A stretch of 64,000 nt of DNA from Caldilineaceae bacterium SB0664_bin_27 (GCA_009838625.1 VXRG01000109.1:1-64000); one strand, 5' to 3'; shown: positions 26,863 to 36,521, counted from the stretch's first letter. Numbers and translations are program-made. The notes: generated by a model not told the origin, from the letters alone.

Positions 26863-27459
26863 ATGATCGCCGTCATCGACAATTATGATAGCTTCACATA
26901 CAATCTGGTTCAGTTCCTGGGTGAAATCGTCAATGATACCCCTTTGTCCGGCGGCGAGGAGGCCAATCGCATTCAGGTATGGCGCAACGATGCCATCGAC
27001 ATCGGGGAACTGATAGAGAAACGGCCAAACCACATCATAATCAGCCCAGGCCCGGGCACACCGAAACAGGACAGCGGCGTCAGCAACGACGTAATCCGCC
27101 ATATGGGCGACCGCACGCCAATACTTGGCGTCTGTCTCGGTCAGCAGTGCATCGGCCACGTTCATGGCGGCAGTGTTGAACGGGCCCCGCGTTTGATGCA
27201 CGGCAAGGTCAGCCCGATTCATCACAAGGGAACAACCCTCTTTCAAGGGATTCCAAGCCCATTTACAGCCACCCGATACCATAGTCTGATCGTGGAGGAG
27301 CCGCTGCCGGCAGAGTTGGAAGCCACAGCCCATACAGTCGAGGGTGAGTTGATGGGTGTGCAGCACAGGTCCAAGCCAATTTTCGGTGTGCAATTTCATC
27401 CGGAAAGCATTCTGACGCAGTATGGGCACGACCTGTTGCGAAACTTTCTGAATGTTTGA
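26863..27459 (+). CDS. trpG: Anthranilate synthase component II (glutamine amidotransferase)
   Basis: 198 residues; ammonia-supplying subunit for TrpE, possibly also for p-aminobenzoate synthesis. Class I amidotransferase triad: nucleophile Cys in GVCLGQQ (family usually GVCLGHQ, here Gln), and His and Glu in FHPES. Also shows NYDSFTYNL and SPGPGTP. AGGAGCGGAG precedes the ATG. Overlap or near contact with the next gene suggests coupling. Confidence 0.95.
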   Translation: MIAVIDNYDSFTYNLVQFLGEIVNDTPLSGGEEANRIQVWRNDAIDIGELIEKRPNHIIISPGPGTPKQDSGVSNDVIRHMGDRTPILGVCLGQQCIGHVHGGSVERAPRLMHGKVSPIHHKGTTLFQGIPSPFTATRYHSLIVEEPLPAELEATAHTVEGELMGVQHRSKPIFGVQFHPESILTQYGHDLLRNFLNV

Positions 27460-27473
27460 CCGGTGCGAATGGA

Positions 27474-28523
27474 ATGAGTGCGTGGACGCAGGCCGTACAA
27501 GGTTATCTGACCAGCTCCCCCTCCAGCAACTTTCGCAATCTGGAGGTGGCCATCAAGAGTCATTGGCAGGGGCGCGACAATCTGCTCTGGCGTGTTCACT
27601 GCGGGAACGGCACCGATGCCGTATTCAAAATGTTCACAGACGCCGGCCAGGCTCGTTGCAGGCGCCAGTTCAGCGGCCAGGAGCAGTTTGCAGGCGCCGG
27701 TCTGGCGCCGGAGCCGCTTTGGTATGATCGATATCCCCACGGATTGCCGCGTCAAATTTTGGTTTACCGCTGGGCCGATGGTGAGTCACTAACAGTTGCA
27801 GACCCTCGTCATCGCATGGCTCACGCAGACGCGGTGGCCCGGGTCCACTGCGCCGACAGTTACAACGTGCAGCGGTTCAGCCCACACCCATTCAATCTGC
27901 TTACATTCTGGCAGATATGGCAGGCGGGTGAGGCCCCACTGCGCGAGTGGACATCTGCTGCTCCGGCGCCTGTGTTGTCAGAGCAACTCTCCACGCTTTG
28001 GGCGGCCGTGCACCGGCAAATGGATACGGCGCTGCCCCTGTTCGGAGAGACTGCCCCTTCACCGATCCATGGCGACTTGACGGCCGACAATGCTCTGATT
28101 CACAAAGGCCAGATCTTGCTGGTCGATTGGGAGTTCTTTGGTTTGGGCGACCCGGCCCAGGAGATAGCCCGCTTTCTGCTTTTTGGTGGTGAGGAATGGT
28201 CCGAAGAAGGCCGCGATGAGTGGCGGCGGCACTATTCCCATACAAACAGCGATCCCAGCTTACCTGATCGAGTCGACATTTACTTGCGGCTGCTCAGCTT
28301 TCAGGCCGTAACCTATTTGCTGGATGGCATTCGACAAAGGGCCGTACCGCCAGTTTCCGACACAAGTCCGGATGCGGAAAGTACTCAGTACCTATCCTTT
28401 CTCAACAGCGCAATTACGGTTGCATTGCACCGCTCAGCGACGTTGTGGGGTCTGTCTCCGCTGGGAAAGGGAGACAGCGATTTGCTGGCAGGCGAAATTG
28501 AGTTCCTTACCAGCAGTCGGTAG
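27474..28523 (+). CDS. Aminoglycoside phosphotransferase/choline kinase-like protein
   Basis: 349 residues from the ATG at 27474 (a TTG at 27456 overlaps trpG). Kinase-like fold: the catalytic loop IHGDLTADNAL near residue 200 and the metal-binding LVDWEFFGLGD after it are the Brenner motif and DFG equivalents of the APH family. No aromatic-pathway function is known for this family. Its position between trpG and trpD, on the T-box transcript, is unusual; a metabolite or small-molecule kinase function is possible. Substrate unknown. Confidence 0.8.
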   Translation: MSAWTQAVQGYLTSSPSSNFRNLEVAIKSHWQGRDNLLWRVHCGNGTDAVFKMFTDAGQARCRRQFSGQEQFAGAGLAPEPLWYDRYPHGLPRQILVYRWADGESLTVADPRHRMAHADAVARVHCADSYNVQRFSPHPFNLLTFWQIWQAGEAPLREWTSAAPAPVLSEQLSTLWAAVHRQMDTALPLFGETAPSPIHGDLTADNALIHKGQILLVDWEFFGLGDPAQEIARFLLFGGEEWSEEGRDEWRRHYSHTNSDPSLPDRVDIYLRLLSFQAVTYLLDGIRQRAVPPVSDTSPDAESTQYLSFLNSAITVALHRSATLWGLSPLGKGDSDLLAGEIEFLTSSR

Positions 28524-28617
28524 CTGGCACTGAAGCTACCGGCAACTACAGCCAGTTGGTCAGGATTGACTGGGTGAAGAAAAACTGTAGCCGTTGGAAT
28601 TGACAGGAGAGATACTC

Positions 28618-29664
28618 ATGGCGTCACCACTACTTGAAGCATTGGAATCCGTTTTCGCAGGGCAAGACCTCAACGCAGACACAGCCGACGCGGCCATGAC
28701 GCAGATCATGGGCGGCGAGGCGACTGATGCACAGATCGGCGCGTTTCTGGCGGCGCTCCGCATGAAAGGTGAAAGCGTAGCCGAGATTACAGGCTGCGCA
28801 CGGGCGATGAAGCGCGTCGCAGTGCAGGTGCGGCCGAATATAAGCGGCCAGCGCCTCCTGGACACTTGCGGAACGGGCGGCGATCAGACTGGCACCTTCA
28901 ACATCAGTACCACCGTCGCTTTCGTCGTTGCCGGGGCCGGCGAAAAGGTAGCCAAGCACGGCAACCGGTCCGCGAGCAGTCAATGCGGCAGCGCCGACGT
29001 GCTCGAGGAATTGGGCGTCCAACTGGACCTTGGCCCTGAACAGGTAGAAGAATGCATTGAGTCCGTTGGCATCGGCTTCTTGTTCGCACCCCTCTACCAC
29101 CCTGCAATGAAGTACGCCATCGGACCGCGCCGGGAGTTGGCGACCCGCACCGTCTTCAACTTCCTCGGTCCGCTGACAAACCCTGCCAACGCCACGCACC
29201 AGGTTATCGGCGTACCCAGCCCCAATCTCACTTCCCAGATGGCGAAAGTCCTTGGGCAGATGGGTAGTACGGCCGCATTTGTCGTCCATGGAACCACCGA
29301 CGATGGACGCGGCGTGGACGAGCTTACCACCACCGGCGCCAACCGAATCAGCCATTTGCGCCATGGTGAGGTACGGGAAAGTGAACTGTCGGCAACCGAT
29401 CTCGGAATGCCGCCCGCATCGCTCGACGACCTGGTTGGGGGAGACGCATCTACAAACGCTGCCATCACCCGGGGAATTCTCAGTGGCGAACTGCGCGGCC
29501 CCAAGCGGGATGTGGTACTATTGAATGCAGCGGCCGCTCTGGCAACCGAGAACAGTGACTGGGAGGCCGGACTGTCCGCAGCCGCCCAATCTATCGATAG
29601 CGGCGCGGCACAGGACTCGCTCAATTCGTTTATCGAGAAGACGCAGAGCTTCAGCGACAGCTAG
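28618..29664 (+). CDS. trpD: Anthranilate phosphoribosyltransferase
   Basis: 348 residues. Transfers phosphoribose from PRPP to anthranilate. Motifs: DTCGTGGDQTGTFNIST (PRPP/metal), KHGNRSASSQCGSADVLEELG (anthranilate side), and GPLTNPA. The ATG at 28618 follows AGGAGA; an in-frame TTG at 28594 is not needed. Eight bases separate its stop from trpC. Confidence 0.97.
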   Translation: MASPLLEALESVFAGQDLNADTADAAMTQIMGGEATDAQIGAFLAALRMKGESVAEITGCARAMKRVAVQVRPNISGQRLLDTCGTGGDQTGTFNISTTVAFVVAGAGEKVAKHGNRSASSQCGSADVLEELGVQLDLGPEQVEECIESVGIGFLFAPLYHPAMKYAIGPRRELATRTVFNFLGPLTNPANATHQVIGVPSPNLTSQMAKVLGQMGSTAAFVVHGTTDDGRGVDELTTTGANRISHLRHGEVRESELSATDLGMPPASLDDLVGGDASTNAAITRGILSGELRGPKRDVVLLNAAAALATENSDWEAGLSAAAQSIDSGAAQDSLNSFIEKTQSFSDS

Positions 29665-29671
29665 CAAGACA

Positions 29672-30520
29672 ATGGCCAGACATTCTCAGTTGGAAATAAG
29701 TAAGCATAAGGGGCAGGTCCTGGACAGGATCATGGCCTGGAAGCGCGAGGAGGTGGCACGTCAGATGGGGGATGTGCCGCTGGCTCAACTCAAGGCGCTT
29801 GCGCTGGTGGCCGAGCCTCCTCTGGATTTCGCGGCTGCACTCACCGCGGAGGCCGGCGCCAGCCTCATCGCCGAAGTCAAGCGTGCAAGTCCCTCCAAGG
29901 GGTTGATCGCCAAGGACTGGTCGCCGACAGCCATCGCCGAAACATACGCCGCCTGCGGCGCTGCCGCAATATCCTGCTTGACCGACGCTCGCTTTTTCCA
30001 GGGAAGACTTGCATACCTGGCTGAGATAGTCGAGCACCTGCGGGCAAAGAACCTGACTACACCGCTGCTGCGCAAGGAGTTCATCTATCATCCTTATCAG
30101 GTTTACGAGGCCCGAGCGGCCGGCGCGGACGCACTGTTATTGATCGTTGGCGTGTTGGGGGACTCAGATCTGCGCGAACTGCTCAGCCTGACGAAACAGT
30201 TGGGAATGGGTGCGCTGGTGGAAGTCCACGACGAGGAGGAAGTGGAGCGGGCGTTAGCGGCGGAGGCCCGGATCGTCGGTGTGAATAACCGGAACCTGAA
30301 AACGTTCGACGTGGATATCGAAACGACGGCCCGGTTGCGAGAACTGATTCCTGCCGACATTATCCTGGTCGGCGAGAGCGGCATCCGCAATGCGGTCGAT
30401 GTGAGGCGCATGGCTGATATGGGCTGCGATGCCATTCTCGTGGGAGAGAGCTTTTGCAAATTGCCCCAGGAAAAGCGGGGCGCGCTTGTGCACGAGTTCG
30501 TTCAAGCGGGAAAGCCGTGA
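29672..30520 (+). CDS. trpC: Indole-3-glycerol-phosphate synthase
   Basis: 282 residues. TIM-barrel enzyme closing the indole ring. Catalytic Lys and surroundings in AEVKRASPSKG, the second Lys in LLRKEFI, and the phosphate-site VGVNNRNLKTF and LVGESGI are all present. The frame is open 49 codons further upstream inside trpD; the ATG at 29672 fits the family N-terminus. A pseudogene separates it from trpF. Confidence 0.97.
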   Translation: MARHSQLEISKHKGQVLDRIMAWKREEVARQMGDVPLAQLKALALVAEPPLDFAAALTAEAGASLIAEVKRASPSKGLIAKDWSPTAIAETYAACGAAAISCLTDARFFQGRLAYLAEIVEHLRAKNLTTPLLRKEFIYHPYQVYEARAAGADALLLIVGVLGDSDLRELLSLTKQLGMGALVEVHDEEEVERALAAEARIVGVNNRNLKTFDVDIETTARLRELIPADIILVGESGIRNAVDVRRMADMGCDAILVGESFCKLPQEKRGALVHEFVQAGKP

Positions 30521-30568
30521 TTCAGTGCGTTTTGAGAACCATCGTCAAATGCTCGGAGCGCATCGTCA

Positions 30569-30869
30569 ATGACCGGTACAGTTCTCAATGTGATTGCCGT
30601 CTTTATCGGCGGCTCAATTGAAACGGTATTGGGAAACCGGTTGCCGGCAAGGATCCAAGTGACAGTGATGCATGGCCTGGGACTGATTCGCCGCCATTTC
30701 CTTTGCCGCCAGTCTGGGGCTAGGCGTTCTGCTCAGTGTCGGGAGGGCAGCAGCGGTGCAGGGAGGGCTGTCCGCATTGGCAATGGGAGCCGGAAGCGGT
30801 CTTGGAGGGGTCAGCCGGGAAACGGTTAAGGCCATTCGCCGGCACTTCTGCCCTTTAGGAAATTGCTAA
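30569..30869 (+). pseudogene. Decayed DUF554 membrane protein gene
   Basis: The first 38 codons (MTGTVLNVIAVFIGG, then GNRLPARIQVTVMHGLGL) match the N-terminus expected for DUF554 (YdfK-like) proteins. After about 30684 the family sequence resumes in another frame with what corresponds to a later region (FAAISFAASLGLGVLLSVG, then QGGLSALAMGAGSG), ending at TAA 30867-30869. A large internal deletion plus frameshift fits. The remnant ends 2 bp before the trpF ATG. Confidence 0.7.
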
Positions 30870-30871
30870 CG

Positions 30872-31588
30872 ATGACACGCGTCAAAATCTGTGGTATCAC
30901 CAGCTTCGAAGATGGACTTTGCGCGGCCAGGGCTGGAGCGGATTTCCTGGGGTTCATTTTTTTCAAGAAATCTCCCCGCTACGTTGCTCCTGAGGCTGCA
31001 GGTGAGATCACTTCCGCATTGGCTGAGCACATCTCTCAGCTGACGCCGCGCCCGGCTAGCGGCACGCCATTCGGGAAGACGCCCCGCTATATCGGTGTCT
31101 TTGTGAATGAACCGCTGGCTGGGGTCAAGGAGACGGCGAGAGTCGCCAACCTGGACTTTGCCCAGTTACACGGGGAAGAGCCGCCTGCGATGCTGGAGGC
31201 CCTGCAAGGGTTCGGGTTCAAAGCGTTGCGTCCAACCAGCGCCGCCGAAGCCGAAATTGAAGCCGAATGGTACGCGGAGTTGGGACCAGACAACGGTCCG
31301 CAACTTCTGATCGACGCCTACGATCCTGATGAGTACGGGGGAACAGGAAAGAAGGCTGACTGGAACGCGGCTGCCGGCATTGCGAGAACCTGCTCTCGTC
31401 TGGTCTTGGCGGGCGGCCTCACCCCGGAGAATGTCGGTGCGGCCGTGGAGGCCGTCCGGCCGTGGGCCGTTGATGTAAGTAGCGGCGTAGAAGTGGAACC
31501 AGGACGAAAGGACCCGGACAAGGTACGCGCATTTGTTTCGTGTGCCAAGGGCCATGGCTGGCAGGCGAAAGCTCTGGACTCAGAATGA
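30872..31588 (+). CDS. trpF: Phosphoribosylanthranilate isomerase
   Basis: 238 residues. TIM-barrel Amadori isomerase. The general base Cys is in VKICGIT near residue 7 and the acid Asp in LLIDAYDPDEYGGTG. The family's LAGGLTPENV and VDVSSGVE phosphate-site motifs are present. The ATG at 30872 gives the standard N-terminus; AGGAAA lies slightly further upstream than ideal. Confidence 0.96.
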   Translation: MTRVKICGITSFEDGLCAARAGADFLGFIFFKKSPRYVAPEAAGEITSALAEHISQLTPRPASGTPFGKTPRYIGVFVNEPLAGVKETARVANLDFAQLHGEEPPAMLEALQGFGFKALRPTSAAEAEIEAEWYAELGPDNGPQLLIDAYDPDEYGGTGKKADWNAAAGIARTCSRLVLAGGLTPENVGAAVEAVRPWAVDVSSGVEVEPGRKDPDKVRAFVSCAKGHGWQAKALDSE

Positions 31589-31599
31589 GGGATTGAAGC

Positions 31600-32850
31600 A
31601 TGGAAATTCTGGGGGGACCTCTCTTTGCCGTTGCCGGCGCGGGTGAATCGCACGGACCCGGTGTAACGACCATTGTATTCGGTTGCCCTGCCGGGCTTCG
31701 CATTCGTCGAGATGAGGTGCAGCGGTACTTGGACAGGCGCCGTCCAGGCAGTAACCGCCACGGCACACCCCGTCAGGAAGCCGACAGGGTTGTGCTTCTC
31801 TCCGGTCTGTACGCTGAAGGCGAGATTGACCAGTTGCTGTCCGGGCCCGCAGTATCGATAAGCGGCGAAGGCGATTCAGCCACCGAGAGCTACGAAGTTG
31901 GATTCGCCACGGGCGAGCCGATCGCCGCGCTGGTCCTCTCCACGTCACAACGCTCGCGCCACTACGAACAGTTTGCCGGACCCCGCGGCGAGGTACGTCC
32001 GGGCCACACAGACCTGGTAAAGTATCACAAGTCTCAGGGCTTCATCGATATTCGCGGCGGCGGGCGTTCCAGTTACCGCTCGACGATTTCGGATGTCATC
32101 GGTGGGGCCATCGCCCGAATATTTCTGAAAGAACGGTTCAGCACTGAGGTGCTGTCATCCATCTCACAGGTCGGACCGCTGCGCACGAATTTGAGCCTGG
32201 CTCAGCATTTCGAGAGCGTCAGGCAGAAAGAGGAGTCGCGGCCGGTCACACCGGAACAGGTTGCGGCGGTGGAGGGCAGGCTCGACGAGGCCGAGATTCG
32301 TTCGCTCGATGCCGAGTTTGCGCAGGAGGCTGGTGAACTGATCAAACGCACACGCATCGAAGGTGATTCGTTGGGTGCGGCGGTTGAGGTTGTAGCTGTG
32401 AACCCTCCGTCGTTGGTGGGCGAGCCCCTCTATCAGAGTCTCAAAGTGCGGCTGATGGGGGCGCTAGGAGGGTTGAACGCTGTGCAGTCGTGCGAGGTAG
32501 GCGACGGAGTGCAGGTCATCTCTCGCAAGGGCAGCGAGAATAACGATCCCATTCGTAGCAGAGGCTACCAGGCCAACAGCCATGGGGGGCTGATTGGCGG
32601 CGTTACGACCGGTTCACCGCTGGTATGCAGGGTCGGATTCAAGCCAACTTCGACCATTCTCAAAACCCAGCAATCGGTACGCAAGAATATGGAAGAGATC
32701 GACTTTGCGTTGGAAAAGGGGCGGCACGATCCCTGCGTAGGCGTACGCGCCGGAGTAACGCTGGAATCCCGCCTAGCGATTGAGCTGATGAACGCGGTGT
32801 TGATGCACCAGTCCGGACGAGTGGACACGAGAAACTTCAGGCTGTTCTGA
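31600..32850 (+). CDS. aroC: Chorismate synthase
   Basis: 416 residues, somewhat longer than common bacterial forms. Converts EPSP to chorismate using reduced FMN. Signatures: GESHGPGVTTIVFG near residue 17, SNRHGTPRQEAD, RPGHTDLVKYHKSQGFIDIRGGGRSS and the C-terminal RHDPCVGVRA with the conserved Asp-Pro-Cys. Eleven bases after trpF, so the operon moves here from Trp-specific to common-pathway genes. Confidence 0.96.
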   Translation: MEILGGPLFAVAGAGESHGPGVTTIVFGCPAGLRIRRDEVQRYLDRRRPGSNRHGTPRQEADRVVLLSGLYAEGEIDQLLSGPAVSISGEGDSATESYEVGFATGEPIAALVLSTSQRSRHYEQFAGPRGEVRPGHTDLVKYHKSQGFIDIRGGGRSSYRSTISDVIGGAIARIFLKERFSTEVLSSISQVGPLRTNLSLAQHFESVRQKEESRPVTPEQVAAVEGRLDEAEIRSLDAEFAQEAGELIKRTRIEGDSLGAAVEVVAVNPPSLVGEPLYQSLKVRLMGALGGLNAVQSCEVGDGVQVISRKGSENNDPIRSRGYQANSHGGLIGGVTTGSPLVCRVGFKPTSTILKTQQSVRKNMEEIDFALEKGRHDPCVGVRAGVTLESRLAIELMNAVLMHQSGRVDTRNFRLF

Positions 32851-32865
32851 ATTGGGGACAACAGA

Positions 32866-34512
32866 GTGGAAAACGACCACGCTTCAGCGGCCGTGCAGCC
32901 AATGGAAAGTCCTGTGGCCGACGGCTGCAACCTTACGATTACCGGCTTTATGGGTACGGGCAAGACAACCGTAGGCCGCATCATGGCCGATCGTCTGGGC
33001 CGCCGGCTCGTCGATATGGATGAGCTTATTGAGGCCGAATTTGGAAAGCCGATAGCCCAGATATTCGCGCAGGAAGGCGAAGAGCTGTTTCGCCAAGCGG
33101 AGGCGCGTCTCTGTCAAACACTCGCCGGTGAGACCGACCTAGTCATCGCAACCGGCGGGGGCACGCTAGTCAGCGAAGACAACCGGCAGACGTTGGAAGG
33201 AAGCGGCCCCGTGGTCTGCCTCACCGCGGGAGTTGACACTGTCCTGGAGCGCGTGGAGACGTTTGAAGACCGCCCACTTCTGCCCGGGGACCGGGAAGAA
33301 AAGAGACGCAACATTGAGAGTCTACTCCTGAACCGCCGCGACGCATATGGGCGGATTCCCCTGCGAGTGCCTACCGACGGCGTCGAACCGGAGACCGTTG
33401 CAGAGCGCGTTCTAGACACTCTGGCGGGCAACAATGAGATCGCTGAGATGACCCGTATCACGGTGCCCACGCCGGAAGGGCACTACCACATCTGTATTGG
33501 CGAAGGCATCCTGGTGAATGCGGGCCGTCTCCTTTCCAACCGAGGGGTGGCTAAAGGAAAGGCTGCGATCGTTTCGAATGCAGAAATCGCTGAACATTAC
33601 GCCGATACTGTGTCTGAGAGCCTCAAGAAGGAGGGCTACACACCGGTTCTCTGCCTCGTACCCGAAGGGGAAGAGCACAAGACGCTAGCGACAGTTCACA
33701 GCCTGTACGACCAGTTTGTGGCAGCGGAACTCGACAGGAGAAGCCCTATTGTCGGTCTGGGGGGCGGCGTTATCGGCGATATGGCGGGATTCGCGGCAGC
33801 CACCTACTTGCGAGGCGCTCCTTTCGTACAGATCCCGACATCTCTGCTGGCAATGGTCGATGCCTCGGTCGGCGGCAAGACAGCCGTAGATTTACCGCAG
33901 GGCAAGAATCTTGTTGGCGCGTTCAAGCAGCCCGTCGTCGTGATCATCGATCCGGAAGTTCTCGCTGAACTTCCGGCGGCCGAATTTCGGTCGGGGCTGG
34001 CTGAGATCGTTAAGCACGGAATTCTGGGAGACCCTGATCTCTTTCGCCAACTGGAAGGTCAGGGCCCGGCGAATCTGACACAAATGATCGCCGACGCTGT
34101 GCGGGTGAAGGTAGAAGTGGTGATAGAGGACCCGTTTGAGAAAGGGCGGAGGGCGACTCTCAACCTGGGACACACATTTGGGCATGCCATCGAACAGGTA
34201 AGCGGCTATTCACTGCGGCACGGGGAGGCGGTCGCCATAGGGACTGTAGCCGCTGCCCGTATGGCAGTGGCGTTGGATCGCTGCGACGCCCAGACCGCAA
34301 GCCGCATCGAGAGCTGCCTGGCGCGGCTGGAGCTGCCCACTGAGGCCAGCGGACTCGAACTGAACGATGTATACGCCATGATGTTCAAAGACAAGAAAAG
34401 AAGTGGCAGGATGCTGAGATTCATCATTCCCCAGGCAATTGGCGACGTGGTCATCATCGACGATCCAGGAGAGCAGGTTGTGCAAGAAGCTCTTGCCTCG
34501 GTTTTGACGTAA
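32866..34512 (+). CDS. aroKB: Bifunctional shikimate kinase/3-dehydroquinate synthase
   Basis: 548 residues from GTG. Residues about 20-185 are shikimate kinase (P-loop GFMGTGKTTVGR; DMDELIE; ATGGGTLV; DRPLLPGDREEKRR). Residues about 190-548 are dehydroquinate synthase (GEEHKTLATVHSLYD, GLGGGVIGDMAGFAAATYLRG, TSLLAMVDASVGGKTAVD, and zinc ligands Glu in LAEIVKHGI and His in NLGHTFGHAIE and LRHGEAVAIG). The fusion joins steps 2 and 5 of the pathway. No stop or frameshift separates the halves. Confidence 0.96.
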   Translation: MENDHASAAVQPMESPVADGCNLTITGFMGTGKTTVGRIMADRLGRRLVDMDELIEAEFGKPIAQIFAQEGEELFRQAEARLCQTLAGETDLVIATGGGTLVSEDNRQTLEGSGPVVCLTAGVDTVLERVETFEDRPLLPGDREEKRRNIESLLLNRRDAYGRIPLRVPTDGVEPETVAERVLDTLAGNNEIAEMTRITVPTPEGHYHICIGEGILVNAGRLLSNRGVAKGKAAIVSNAEIAEHYADTVSESLKKEGYTPVLCLVPEGEEHKTLATVHSLYDQFVAAELDRRSPIVGLGGGVIGDMAGFAAATYLRGAPFVQIPTSLLAMVDASVGGKTAVDLPQGKNLVGAFKQPVVVIIDPEVLAELPAAEFRSGLAEIVKHGILGDPDLFRQLEGQGPANLTQMIADAVRVKVEVVIEDPFEKGRRATLNLGHTFGHAIEQVSGYSLRHGEAVAIGTVAAARMAVALDRCDAQTASRIESCLARLELPTEASGLELNDVYAMMFKDKKRSGRMLRFIIPQAIGDVVIIDDPGEQVVQEALASVLT

Positions 34513-34513
34513 G

Positions 34514-34536
34514 AACGCGACCCATTGCGTCGCGTT
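34514..34536 (+). other. Hairpin between aroKB and aroQ
   Basis: AACGCGAC pairs perfectly with GTCGCGTT around a 7-nt loop just after the aroKB stop. There is no T tract, so it is more likely an mRNA-stabilising or partial-termination hairpin than a true terminator. Confidence 0.4.
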
Positions 34537-34591
34537 GCGGCCCCTCAAAAATGCAGAAGCTGAATCTATTCACTGAATAAGATAGAAACCC

Positions 34592-35038
34592 ATGACGAAA
34601 ATCCTGGTGCTCCATGGCCCAAATCTGAATCTGCTGGGCGCGCGCGAGCGTTCGATCTACGGCAATGTAACCCTGGAAACAATCGACAAAGAGCTCGTTG
34701 CCGCCGCCGGAACCGACAATGAGATTCGCACTTTTCAGAGCAACTATGAAGGCGGGCTGATCGACGAAATCCACAGTGCGCGTTCCTGGGCCGACGGGCT
34801 GCTGATGAATCCTGGCGCGTTCACTCACTATTCCTACGCCATACGCGACGCGGTGGCTGGCGTAGCACTGCCCACGGTCGAAGTCCATTTGAGCAACGTC
34901 CACAGCCGAGAAGAGTTCCGCCACCGTTCCGTAATTGCTCCGGTCTGCGTAGGACAGATCAGTGGTTTTGGCTGGCGCAGCTATCTGCTCGGATTGCAAG
35001 GGCTCCTTTCTTACATAGCCGAGAATCGGACCGACTGA
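34592..35038 (+). CDS. aroQ: 3-dehydroquinate dehydratase, type II
   Basis: 148 residues, the normal size of the small dodecameric type II enzyme. Motifs: [11 protein letters not shown] (catalytic Arg/Tyr loop), [29 protein letters not shown] and [17 protein letters not shown] with the active-site His. Last aromatic gene of the + block. Confidence 0.97.
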   Translation: MTKILVLHGPNLNLLGARERSIYGNVTLETIDKELVAAAGTDNEIRTFQSNYEGGLIDEIHSARSWADGLLMNPGAFTHYSYAIRDAVAGVALPTVEVHLSNVHSREEFRHRSVIAPVCVGQISGFGWRSYLLGLQGLLSYIAENRTD

Positions 35039-35147
35039 ATTGCGCGGGGTATTTCACCTGTGCATAACCGATGCCGTTCCGGCAAGGCCCGGGACGGGCC
35101 TGACTCTTTTCCCGCGAAGTTCGCGCAATCTTTCACTCTCGTCGCAC

Positions 35148-36521
35148 ATGTCCCAGTTTCGTTGGCGCCTTTTCTGGACGCTCACCACTCTATCGGTGTT
35201 GATGCTGACGGCTGTCCTGGTCATGGCTTCCGGTCGACCTGGCTCCACCACAGCGCTTCTCTCTTCGTCTGTCCGCACAGACCTTGATCCATTGGTCGAG
35301 TTGGTGCCAACCACTGCCCCGACTGCTGTGTCGCTCGTTGACTCACCCGTAGATCCCCAGCCTACCTCACCTGCCTTGGTGGGCACGGTCGAGCTATGGC
35401 ACAGCTGGGCAGGCAAGGACGGGGACGCCCTGGCGGCTATTTTGGACCGTTTCCACCAGACAAATCCGAATACACAAGTAGAAACTGTGTTTGTGGATTA
35501 CGGCGATCTGGCCCGGTCCTATACGGAGGCTGTCCAAGGAGGCGGTGGGCCGGACCTGATTCTGGCGCCCAATTGGTGGCTTCGAGAGCTGACGGCAGCA
35601 AACGTTCTCTGGCCAATCGACAGTCAAGTAACAGCACAGGAACGCATGCAGTACATCCCGGCGACCATAGAAAACCTGGTTTGGGAAGGGACTCTGTATG
35701 GGTTGCCGACAGATTACGAGCTTGTTGCGCTTTATTTCAACCGGCGGCTGCTGGACGAAAGCAACTTGCCGGGTACTGTGGACGACCTGATCGATCTGGC
35801 CCTGGAGTCCCCTTTACAGGGCGCCGGCATATACTCGAACTTCTATCACCTTGTATGGGGCGTCGCCGCCTACGGAGGTAAACTCTTCGATGCGGATGGT
35901 CGCGTCGTTCTCGAACAGTCACCGGGGACGGCAAAGTTTCTGACATGGTTGAAAGAGGCCGACAGCACACCGGGTATCTTTGTTTCTCTCGACTATGGGA
36001 TGCTGATGGAGCGCTTCAAAAAGGAAGAGTTTGCTCTCTTCATCGACGGACCCTGGAGCCTTGGCGAACTGCGGCAAAGGTTTGGATCGGATCTGGGCGT
36101 GTCCACATTGCCAGGCGGAGATTCAGGGCCGGCGCGCCCCTGGTTAAGCGCAGACGGCGTGTTTCTGAATCCGTCCAAGACCCCCGACCAGCGGGAACTT
36201 GCCCTGACACTTGCCCGGCATTTGACGAACGCCGAAAGCGGGTCGCTCGTGGCCGAAATCGCAGGCCGCCTGCCAGCGCACAAAGACGCTGACCTGAATG
36301 GAACGCCTCATTTGGCCGGATTTGCAATTCAGGCGGGCAATGCGATTCCTCAGCCCCATTACGCCGAGCTAGAGGAAGTCTGGGGCTATGCCACCGACAT
36401 GATTACGCAGATTCTGCGCGGCTCAGCGACGCCCGAGGAGGCTGTACTCGAGGCTTCGACACTCATCAATGAAGCGAATGGCAAGCAATTTGAACAGTCA
36501 GAGTCGCAGCAGGATCCCTGA
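35148..36521 (+). CDS. Orphan extracellular solute-binding protein
   Basis: 457 residues from the ATG at 35148; the frame opens earlier at 35040 but lacks a sensible signal. A single hydrophobic segment near residues 8-27 is a signal or anchor, without the Cys lipobox seen in the other two binding proteins. The mature part is a family 1 binding protein (VELWHSWAGKDGDALAAILDRF, NPNTQVETVFVDYGDLARSYTEAV, FALFIDGPWSLGEL). No permeases are adjacent. It begins 110 bp after aroQ and could be transcribed by read-through. Confidence 0.85.
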   Translation: MSQFRWRLFWTLTTLSVLMLTAVLVMASGRPGSTTALLSSSVRTDLDPLVELVPTTAPTAVSLVDSPVDPQPTSPALVGTVELWHSWAGKDGDALAAILDRFHQTNPNTQVETVFVDYGDLARSYTEAVQGGGGPDLILAPNWWLRELTAANVLWPIDSQVTAQERMQYIPATIENLVWEGTLYGLPTDYELVALYFNRRLLDESNLPGTVDDLIDLALESPLQGAGIYSNFYHLVWGVAAYGGKLFDADGRVVLEQSPGTAKFLTWLKEADSTPGIFVSLDYGMLMERFKKEEFALFIDGPWSLGELRQRFGSDLGVSTLPGGDSGPARPWLSADGVFLNPSKTPDQRELALTLARHLTNAESGSLVAEIAGRLPAHKDADLNGTPHLAGFAIQAGNAIPQPHYAELEEVWGYATDMITQILRGSATPEEAVLEASTLINEANGKQFEQSESQQDP

